A stretch of DNA of 11,100 bases, taken from the NCBI GenBank assembly GCA_021780275.1, contig JAJXZC010000164.1:1-11100 (forward strand), read 5' to 3'. The position numbers were made by a program, and so were the translations under genes. Shown piece by piece: positions 6,551 to 11,100 of this stretch (positions are counted from its first letter, which is position 1; the number at the start of each line of letters is the position of its first letter). The notes under the pieces are model-generated. The model was given only the letters and a program-made list of their open reading frames with translations. It was not told where the DNA came from and searched no databases. The DNA comes from Pseudomonadota bacterium (lineage in GTDB: Bacteria > Pseudomonadota > Alphaproteobacteria > Parvibaculales > Parvibaculaceae).

Positions 6551-6747
6551 AGGATCGTCGCTCTCACGATATGTCGATGTTTCGCTCTTTCGTCGACATG
6601 TCTGCCGAATATGTCGATGGCGTCGACATATTCCACCCCGTCGGCGTCAACCTGTTCGACGCTTCCAAACTGCGTGGCATGACAGTGCGTGGCCTGAGAA
6701 ACGGCGGACAGAATGGCGCTGGCGCCGCACGGAGCGCTGGCCGGTGA
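6547..6747 (+). CDS. Possible small ORF overlapping the res-like site, coupled to the recombinase
   Basis: A 66-codon frame starting at ATG 6547, with GGAG at 6535-6538 eight bases upstream, and ending at TGA 6745-6747, which overlaps the recombinase GTG by 4 bases (GTGA). The peptide has a repetitive first half (DMSMFRSFVDMSAEYVDGVDIF) because it is written over the TGTCGA/TCGACA repeats. It might be translated to couple expression to the recombinase, or it may simply be an open frame across the recombination site. No family recognised. Confidence 0.25.
   Translation: MKDRRSHDMSMFRSFVDMSAEYVDGVDIFHPVGVNLFDASKLRGMTVRGLRNGGQNGAGAARSAGR
6569..6632. promoter_or_regulatory. res: res-like recombination site (two inverted-repeat subsites)
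   Basis: Two dimer-type binding sites share the same arms. The first has ATATGTCGA at 6569-6577 and TCGACATGT at 6593-6601 (33 bases in total). The second has AATATGTCGA at 6608-6617 and TCGACATATT at 6623-6632 (perfect 10-base arms, 5-base centre, 25 bases). Lengths of about 34 and 25 are those of subsites II and III of Tn3-type res sites, and the position directly upstream of a serine recombinase fits. A third, crossover subsite should lie further upstream; none is clear to me. A weak candidate pair CGTCG/CGACG is at 6640-6661. Confidence 0.6.
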
Positions 6748-7682
6748 CGAAGCTTCCGTCAAAATCCACCCACGCTCCTTCTGGCCGCCTCCTCGGCTAC
6801 GCCCGCGTCTCGACCGAGGATCAGGCGACCGACGCCCAGACCGACGAACTGCGCGCCGCGGGCTGCGCCACGATTTTTCAGGAGTACGGATCCGGCGCCT
6901 CGCGGGCGCGACCAGAGCTCGCCCGGTTGACGCGCGAGATCCGCGCCGGCGACGTGCTCGTCGTCGTGCGCCTCGACCGCCTGGCGCGCTCGGTCAGCCA
7001 TTTGCTCGAAGTGATTGAGCGCCTCGAGGAAAGCGGCGCCCATTTCCGCTCCCTGCGCGATCCGATCGACACGTCGACGCCGCAAGGCATGTTCACCCTC
7101 CAGGTCCTCGGCGCGGTCGCCCAGCTCGAACGCGCGCTGATCTCGGAGCGCACAAAAGCCGGCATCAAAGCCGCCCGCATGCGCGGCAGGCTGCCGGGCA
7201 ATCCCGGCTTGCGTTCCAAGGATCCGGCCGCGATCCGCAAGGCCGCCGAGGCGCGCGACCGCATCTTCACCGGCGACGTCATCGCCGCGATGGACCTTTG
7301 GCTTCCAACAGTGCGGCGGATGCGGCCGGCGAGCCCGTGGGAGGACGTCGCGCGTGTGCTCAACATGGAGAGCGGCGCCCGTTGGACGGTCGAGCGGTTG
7401 CGGCGCGCCGTGCGCCGCGCGGTTCGCGAGCGTCTCGCCGATCCGAAACTGTTGGAGCGTTCGCCTCGCCGGCCGCCGCAAGACCGGCTGATGATGCTGG
7501 TCGCCGGCATCGCCATGGCCAATCCCGACATGTCGCTGCGCGCGATCGGCGCCCAACTCGAGGCTATGCGCGAGCGTACGCCGCGCGGCGGCCGGCAATG
7601 GGCCGCTTCTTCGGTCAAGAACCTGCTCGACCAGGCGGCGCGCCTCGGCCTGGCGCCGCCGGTTCTCGATCGGGTCGAGTAA
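6744..7682 (+). CDS. Serine recombinase/resolvase with extended C-terminus
   Basis: A 312-residue serine recombinase starting at GTG 6744, with GGAG at 6731-6734. Catalytic Ser23 lies in GYARVSTEDQ, followed by conserved elements DVLVVVRLDRLARS and the E-helix LQVLGAVAQLERALISERTKAG. A normal resolvase is about 185 residues and ends after one helix-turn-helix. This one has about 120 more residues with two putative helix-turn-helix segments (around SPWEDVARVLNMESGARWTVERLRRAVRR and LRAIGAQLEAM...WAASSVKNLLDQAARLGL). Longer upstream extension of the frame gives Arg/Trp-rich junk and is rejected. Likely role: resolving plasmid multimers at the adjacent res-like repeats; a transposon resolvase is an alternative, but no transposase is present in the window. 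Its stop faces that of repC 57 bases away. Confidence 0.88.
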   Translation: MTKLPSKSTHAPSGRLLGYARVSTEDQATDAQTDELRAAGCATIFQEYGSGASRARPELARLTREIRAGDVLVVVRLDRLARSVSHLLEVIERLEESGAHFRSLRDPIDTSTPQGMFTLQVLGAVAQLERALISERTKAGIKAARMRGRLPGNPGLRSKDPAAIRKAAEARDRIFTGDVIAAMDLWLPTVRRMRPASPWEDVARVLNMESGARWTVERLRRAVRRAVRERLADPKLLERSPRRPPQDRLMMLVAGIAMANPDMSLRAIGAQLEAMRERTPRGGRQWAASSVKNLLDQAARLGLAPPVLDRVE

Positions 7683-7739
7683 TCCGGCTGACTTCCACAA
7701 AAGGCCCGCCATACGGCGCACATCTCTCGCGTCCATCGG

Positions 7740-8969
7740 TCACGCCCGCTTCCTGTCGCGTTTGCGGGCGCCGATCAGCGCCATCAGCATCGGCCCGATC
7801 GAAAACTCCGCGGCCGCCGCCTTGCGCGTCAGCTCGCGCAGATAGCCGCCGGCGCTGTTGATAGCCGCGCCCTTCTGCAGGATCGCCGCGACCACGATCG
7901 CCGCCCGAACTTCGCCCATCGCGGCCTGCGCCTCCTCCCAAGCGCTCGGACTGATCCCCAGCATCGGCCGGACCACGGCGGCGGTCGCCATGAAGTCGCG
8001 CCAGTTGGAAATCCCGCTCTTGGCGTAATCGACGATGTCGGGACAAGCGTCCAAAATCATTCCCAACGGATAGGATCCTTCTTGCGTCATCTGCGGTTCC
8101 GGCGTTGGCTCGGACCTCGCCCCCTGCTTTTTCGGAAAGCCAGGTTCAAGTTCAATGGGAGAGTCTGGATTTGAATTCTGTATGTGACGCTCAGTTTGAG
8201 ACTCATTGCCGCTTGGATTCTGTGTTTTCACGTGAGTTTCCAACAGCATGAGCACTTCGTTGGCCAGCAGCGACAGCTCCTCGGCGATTGGTTCGAGCTC
8301 AGATCGCGTCGCCGAACGGGGAATACGGGCCATAATCGCGCAATAGAGGGCGTGGATCTCCGTCCAGTCGGCCGGCCCCTCCCCGGCCCGCCGCGTCGGC
8401 ACCCCTTCCTCGACGCCGGTGGCGATCATCTTGGCGATGTCGCGTCGACAGAGCGTGATGCGCTCGCGAACAAGTTTGAGCGCGCGTTCCTCGGCGCGGA
8501 CGTCCTCCGCCCAGGCCTCGAACTCCTCCGCGCGCACCACCAATGGCGACAGGTCGAAACCGAAGGCGAACTCGACCTCCCCTCCCCTGTCCTTGCGCGC
8601 ATAGCGCTTGCCGTTGGGGCTGTCGCGTCGGACGATGAGGCCGGCGTCGACCAGCGCCGCGAGATGACGGCGCAGCGTCGCCGGCGCCATCCCGTGTGCG
8701 CGCAACGAGAGCTGCTGGTTAGACGGAAAGACGATCAGGCCGTCGCCGGTCAGCACGGTTTCCGGGTGAAACGAAAGCAGGGCATCGAGTACTGCCAGCG
8801 CCCGCTCGGACACACCGATGCGAGCTTTGGCCGTGCAGATCGCCCGGAAGACATTCCATTTGTGCACCGCCTTTTCGGGCGGGCGGGATTTCGCGACCGC
8901 CTGGCTGGCCACATGGGCAAGCGTCAGCGATCGCCGCCCAAAGGGCGTCGTCGAGAGATGTGGTTCCAT
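7740..8969 (-). CDS. repC: Plasmid replication initiator RepC
   Basis: A 409-residue protein of the alphaproteobacterial RepC (RP-C) family. The N-terminal winged-helix domain is clear (FRAICTAKARIGVSERALAVLDALLSFHPE, then FPSNQQLSLRAHGMAPATLRRHLAALVDAGLIVRRDSPNGKRYARK), which is highly characteristic. A polar linker at about 245-300 is followed by the C-terminal RP-C domain (ISNWRDFMATAAVVRPMLGISPSAWEEAQAAMG...AGGYLRELTRKA). RepC binds and opens the origin, which in repABC replicons lies inside repC itself; the A+T-richer stretch encoding the linker is the candidate. Start ATG 8969 is preceded by a modest GAAGG. Synthesis is expected to be limited by the counter-transcribed RNA encoded in the repB-repC spacer. 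Confidence 0.93.
   Translation of the reverse strand: MEPHLSTTPFGRRSLTLAHVASQAVAKSRPPEKAVHKWNVFRAICTAKARIGVSERALAVLDALLSFHPETVLTGDGLIVFPSNQQLSLRAHGMAPATLRRHLAALVDAGLIVRRDSPNGKRYARKDRGGEVEFAFGFDLSPLVVRAEEFEAWAEDVRAEERALKLVRERITLCRRDIAKMIATGVEEGVPTRRAGEGPADWTEIHALYCAIMARIPRSATRSELEPIAEELSLLANEVLMLLETHVKTQNPSGNESQTERHIQNSNPDSPIELEPGFPKKQGARSEPTPEPQMTQEGSYPLGMILDACPDIVDYAKSGISNWRDFMATAAVVRPMLGISPSAWEEAQAAMGEVRAAIVVAAILQKGAAINSAGGYLRELTRKAAAAEFSIGPMLMALIGARKRDRKRA
8150..8236. other. oriV: Candidate oriV within repC
   Basis: A locally A+T-rich stretch in an otherwise G+C-rich gene, encoding the Asn/Glu/Ser-rich linker of RepC (VKTQNPSGNESQTERHIQNSN). In studied repABC plasmids the origin lies in such a stretch within repC. 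No iterons are visible. The boundaries are approximate. Confidence 0.5.
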
Positions 8970-9006
8970 GCCTTCGCCTTTAAGCTTCTGGCAAAGAGGA
9001 AACGCT

Positions 9007-9019
9007 CACCGGAACGGTG
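9007..9019. promoter_or_regulatory. Inverted repeat in the repC leader
   Basis: CACCG-GAA-CGGTG, in the untranslated leader of repC, about 40 bases before its start. It may be part of the alternative leader structure that the counter-transcribed RNA switches to hide the repC ribosome binding site. The role is inferred from other repABC systems. Confidence 0.35.
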
Positions 9020-9027
9020 CACCAACG

Positions 9028-9056
9028 TTGACAAGTGATTCGGAGAGGCTTATTCG
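9028..9056 (+). promoter_or_regulatory. Promoter of the counter-transcribed RNA
   Basis: TTGACA at 9028-9033 is a consensus -35 box, followed by a 17-base spacer and TATTCG at 9051-9056 as a weak -10. The predicted start near 9062 and the terminator end at 9119 give an RNA of about 58 bases, the size expected for this RNA class. The -35 overlaps a TGACAAG half-site of the parS-like palindrome. Confidence 0.6.
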
Positions 9057-9061
9057 TATCT

Positions 9062-9119
9062 TGTCACAGAAATCGAAGGCTCTCAGGTTGGTTCGCCGCT
9101 TGGGGGCCTTTCTTTTTTT
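9062..9119 (+). ncRNA. incA: Counter-transcribed antisense RNA (incA-type) controlling repC
   Basis: Lies in the repB-repC spacer on the strand opposite repABC, where every studied repABC replicon encodes a small antisense RNA. It ends in a 12-pair stem, AAGGCTCTCAGG (9076-9087) with CTTGGGGGCCTT (9099-9110, including G-T pairs), loop TTGGTTCGCCG, and a T-run at 9111-9119. This is a strong intrinsic terminator. Known role: pairing with the repC leader to cut repC expression, thereby setting copy number and incompatibility. The 5' end is estimated from the promoter. Confidence 0.75.
9076..9119 (+). terminator. Rho-independent terminator of the counter-transcribed RNA
   Basis: A twelve-pair stem with an 11-base loop followed by TCTTTTTTT. 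In the antisense RNA it is both the terminator and the structured kissing element. Confidence 0.75.
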
Positions 9120-9193
9120 GCCGTCTGGTTGCTTACCTCGTGTTTAATCGTCGGTGGTCTGACCCCAGCAGAGAGACCGGGGGTGGCATCAAG

Positions 9194-9213
9194 ACCTTGT
9201 CAGATGACAAGGT
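9194..9213. promoter_or_regulatory. parS: parS-like palindrome in the repB-repC spacer
   Basis: ACCTTGTCAGATGACAAGGT, with 9-base perfect arms around a 2-base centre. The identical 20-mer occurs at 9482-9501. Duplicated palindromes next to repB are the expected RepB/ParB binding sites. The sequence differs from the GTTNNCNGCNGNNAAC consensus of the rhizobial group. Confidence 0.65.
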
Positions 9214-9234
9214 ATTGGAATCGGTCGATGGAGA

Positions 9235-10251
9235 TCATCCGTCACTCTCAAGCGCGAAAAATCGATCCATCAAGGATGGCAGCTCCGTTTTGAGAAACGC
9301 CGAAAAGGCGTCGACGCGCGACTTCTCGATGGTCAGTTTGACGTCTCCGCCTGAGAACGACGCTTTGCCGACAACATGCCCGCGTGGCGATTTCAGCTCG
9401 ATTGCATGCTTTTCGTCGGGCAAGCGTTTCTTCACTGCCATCAGGACATGACGGAAGCGATCATCGGAAGGAAGTGCGGAAACCTTGTCAGATGACAAGG
9501 TTTCGCGGATCCGTTGCAGGGCGGTCGGTTCGCTCGTAGCGATCGTAGCAAGTTCGACCCAGCGTGGCCGACCGACTTTTGGTGCCCGCCCAATCGCCTC
9601 GATGACATCAACTGCAAGCACGCGACACACCGATCGCAGTCGCGCCAGCTCTGGATCATCGACCGCCAAAGCTGCGCGGATGTCGCGTGCTTTGATTCCC
9701 GTCTGATCCATCCGCCACGCAAACAGCGCCCGCTCGATCCAGCTAAGATCTTGTCGTGCGGCGTTCTCGATGCCCTGTGCAACAACAAGCTCGCTATCGG
9801 ACAGCTCGATCAAGATCGCCTTGATCTTGATGCCTAGGTCACGACAAGCTCGCCATCGACGATGGCCGTACACGATCTGATATCGGTCCGGAACGCTGGG
9901 ATGCGTACGGACTTGGATCGGGATCTTCTGACCCTCGTCGGAGATCAGGCGTTTTAGCGTCTCGAAGTCGTTGTCGCTATCATCGGGCAAACGGTCTGGA
10001 AAAGGGGAGGGGTCGATGAGGCTTGGATCAAGCTCTAGTCCGCCTCCCGCTGCAACCAGGGCCTGGAGCCGATCCCGCTCTTCGCGAATATCGGTCAGGC
10101 TCCGTTGCGTCGCGCCGATGACACCCGCGCCGACGCGAGCTATCGGCTGCGCGGGCGGACGTAATGGAGCAACTTCATCTGCCGCTAACGGCGAGGATGA
10201 CAGCGCTCCAAAATTTGCGATGATCGATTTGCCAGATGGCCCCTTGCTCAT
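9235..10251 (-). CDS. repB: Partition protein RepB (ParB family)
   Basis: A 338-residue ParB/RepB protein. The basic N-terminus (MSKGPSGKSIIANFG) would contact RepA. The ParB nuclease-like CTPase fold follows, with IPIQVRTHP, the GHRRWRA motif at about 141-147 and ENAARQDLSWIERALFAWRM. Next is a central helix-turn-helix region around IKARDIRAALAVDDPELARLRSVCRVLAVDVIEAIG, with WVELATIA further on, and a C-terminal dimerisation region. Its start ATG overlaps the repA stop as ATGA, consistent with coupling in the repABC operon. Known role: binds parS, spreads by CTP-dependent clamping and, with RepA, segregates the plasmid and represses the operon. One parS-like site lies inside this gene, encoding TLSSDKV. 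Confidence 0.93.
   Translation of the reverse strand: MSKGPSGKSIIANFGALSSSPLAADEVAPLRPPAQPIARVGAGVIGATQRSLTDIREERDRLQALVAAGGGLELDPSLIDPSPFPDRLPDDSDNDFETLKRLISDEGQKIPIQVRTHPSVPDRYQIVYGHRRWRACRDLGIKIKAILIELSDSELVVAQGIENAARQDLSWIERALFAWRMDQTGIKARDIRAALAVDDPELARLRSVCRVLAVDVIEAIGRAPKVGRPRWVELATIATSEPTALQRIRETLSSDKVSALPSDDRFRHVLMAVKKRLPDEKHAIELKSPRGHVVGKASFSGGDVKLTIEKSRVDAFSAFLKTELPSLMDRFFALESDG
9480..9503. promoter_or_regulatory. parS: parS-like palindrome inside repB
   Basis: The same 20-mer as at 9194-9213, extended here to 11-base perfect arms (AAACCTTGTCA at 9480-9490 and its complement at 9493-9503). It lies within repB codons, so it serves as protein code and candidate binding site at once. 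Confidence 0.65.
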
Positions 10252-11100
10252 CGCCGTCCCCAGCTCTCGGTAATCAATTCGAGTATTCTCTCGTTGACGG
10301 CATCCATCGACTCGCGCGCGCGTCGAAAGGTCTCACGGCCAATATTGCCAGGCTCAAGTTCGTACAGCGTGCGCTTGGCCAAGCCCGCGCTTTCGATCGC
10401 GGTGCTTTCGACCGCCGTAGGCATCAGGACGTCCGCCGCAAAAAGGTGTCGAAGCAGGGAGACGACTTGCGCCTGCGGCTGGTCATTCGGATCATGCCGG
10501 GTAATCAGGTAATGCAAAAAGTCCTGCTTCAGCACCGCCCCGGCTTCGTGAATGACCCGGATCATGTCGCTCATCATTAGCAGGAACTGGCTCATCGACA
10601 TCACGTCAAGCATCGCCGGATGCACGGTGACTATGAGACCAGTTGCGGCGTAAATCGCCCCAAGTGTCAGAAATCCGAGGGAAGGAGGCGTATCCAGCAC
10701 GACCACGTCGTAGTCGTCGTCGACCTCGGCAATCGCAATCCTGAGGCGCTCGAAGAAGAAGCTGTCCCTCTTGACGCTTCTCTCTGCGAGTACCCGCGGC
10801 GTCTCATGTTCGTATTCCATCACCTCGATGTTGCCGGGGATGAGATCGATGCCATCGAAGTACGTCTTGCGGATCACCTCTCGCATCGGGCGTCGTTCTG
10901 GTCCATAGCGCAGTGGCGCATAGATCGTCTCGTTGTCGCCAACATCCATCTCTGGCTGAGCTCCGAACATTGCGGAGAGGGAGGCTTGCGGATCGAGGTC
11001 AATCGCCAAGACGCGATAGCCGTGAAGCGCAAGAAAATGCGCAAGATGGGCACTGGTCGTCGTCTTGGCGCTCCCACCCTTGAAATTCACGACTGCGAGG
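10248..11100 (-). CDS. repA: Partition ATPase RepA (ParA family), N-terminus outside the window
   Basis: A deviant-Walker ParA ATPase. The frame is open to the window edge (reading LAVVNFKGGSAKTTT), so the GTG at 11090 is an internal Val codon, not the start. Motifs present: Walker A KGGSAKTTT, Walker A' region LAIDLDPQASLSAMFG, and Walker B VVVLDTPPSLGFL. A DMIRVIHEAG stretch and the C-terminal helical region (FRRARESMDAVNERILELI) also fit RepA. About 284 residues are present; RepA is normally near 400, so roughly 120 residues with the DNA-binding N-terminal region lie outside. Role: ATP-driven segregation with RepB and autorepression of repABC. Its stop overlaps the repB start by 4 bases. 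Confidence 0.93.
   Translation of the reverse strand, partial: LAVVNFKGGSAKTTTSAHLAHFLALHGYRVLAIDLDPQASLSAMFGAQPEMDVGDNETIYAPLRYGPERRPMREVIRKTYFDGIDLIPGNIEVMEYEHETPRVLAERSVKRDSFFFERLRIAIAEVDDDYDVVVLDTPPSLGFLTLGAIYAATGLIVTVHPAMLDVMSMSQFLLMMSDMIRVIHEAGAVLKQDFLHYLITRHDPNDQPQAQVVSLLRHLFAADVLMPTAVESTAIESAGLAKRTLYELEPGNIGRETFRRARESMDAVNERILELITESWGRR

Noticed and set aside
6450..6743. N-terminal extension of the recombinase frame
   Set aside because: The added residues are Arg/Trp-rich, run through the res-like repeats, and precede a GTG with a suitable GGAG that gives the usual family start.
6759..7736. Long minus-strand frames opposite the recombinase
   Set aside because: Low-complexity Arg/Ala/His-rich translations with no motifs. 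The plus strand has a full serine recombinase.
8184..9038. 284-codon plus-strand frame opposite repC
   Set aside because: RepC on the minus strand is clearly recognised, and this frame has no motif or ribosome site.
11088..11090. GTG as the start of repA
   Set aside because: It lies next to the Walker A motif and the frame stays open to the window edge, so RepA must begin outside the window.
1..11100. CRISPR array, tRNA, rRNA or insertion sequence
   Set aside because: No regularly spaced repeats, tRNA-like cloverleaf, rRNA stretch or transposase was seen on either strand, by eye only.

Overview
The window looks like the maintenance and defence region of an alphaproteobacterial plasmid or secondary replicon, most likely from Hyphomicrobiales (Rhizobiales). 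The main evidence is a repA-repB-repC cassette on the minus strand at the right end (about 7740-11100), a replicon type confined to Alphaproteobacteria. The DUF1612/RHE_PE00001-type gene and the high G+C content agree. Genus cannot be read from the sequence.

Left end (1-2735, plus strand): four compactly arranged genes form a type III (HORMA/TRIP13) CBASS anti-phage operon. They are the 3' end of a cdnC-type nucleotidyltransferase, a bacterial HORMA protein (cap7), a TRIP13/Pch2-like AAA+ ATPase (cap6) and the cA3-activated endonuclease NucC. Known logic of the family: HORMA activates the cyclase on infection, TRIP13 resets it, and cyclic tri-AMP assembles NucC, which destroys cellular DNA. 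Between cap6 and nucC lies a 30-codon orphan ORF with its own Shine-Dalgarno. It looks like the stump of another gene, possibly a replaced effector, and nucC has visibly lower G+C than the sensor genes.

Middle (2736-6300): a very G+C-rich minus-strand gene encodes a DUF1612/helix-turn-helix protein, with ATAGC/GCTAT repeats upstream. A sparsely coding stretch of about 1.2 kb follows and contains one small DUF6494-family gene. Next is a PIN-domain toxin-antitoxin pair (5270-6300) with a readable promoter and a palindromic operator over its -35 box.

Right-middle (6300-7682): a probable terminator, two possible small overlapping ORFs, a res-like array of TGTCGA/TCGACA inverted repeats, and a serine recombinase with an extended C-terminus. 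This probably resolves plasmid multimers.

Right end (7740-11100): repC, a 265-bp repB-repC spacer holding a counter-transcribed RNA gene (promoter and terminator both visible) and one of two parS-like palindromes, then repB (which contains the second palindrome) and repA, which runs off the window. Together the parts are replication, partition, copy-number control, multimer resolution, a toxin-antitoxin addiction module and phage defence.
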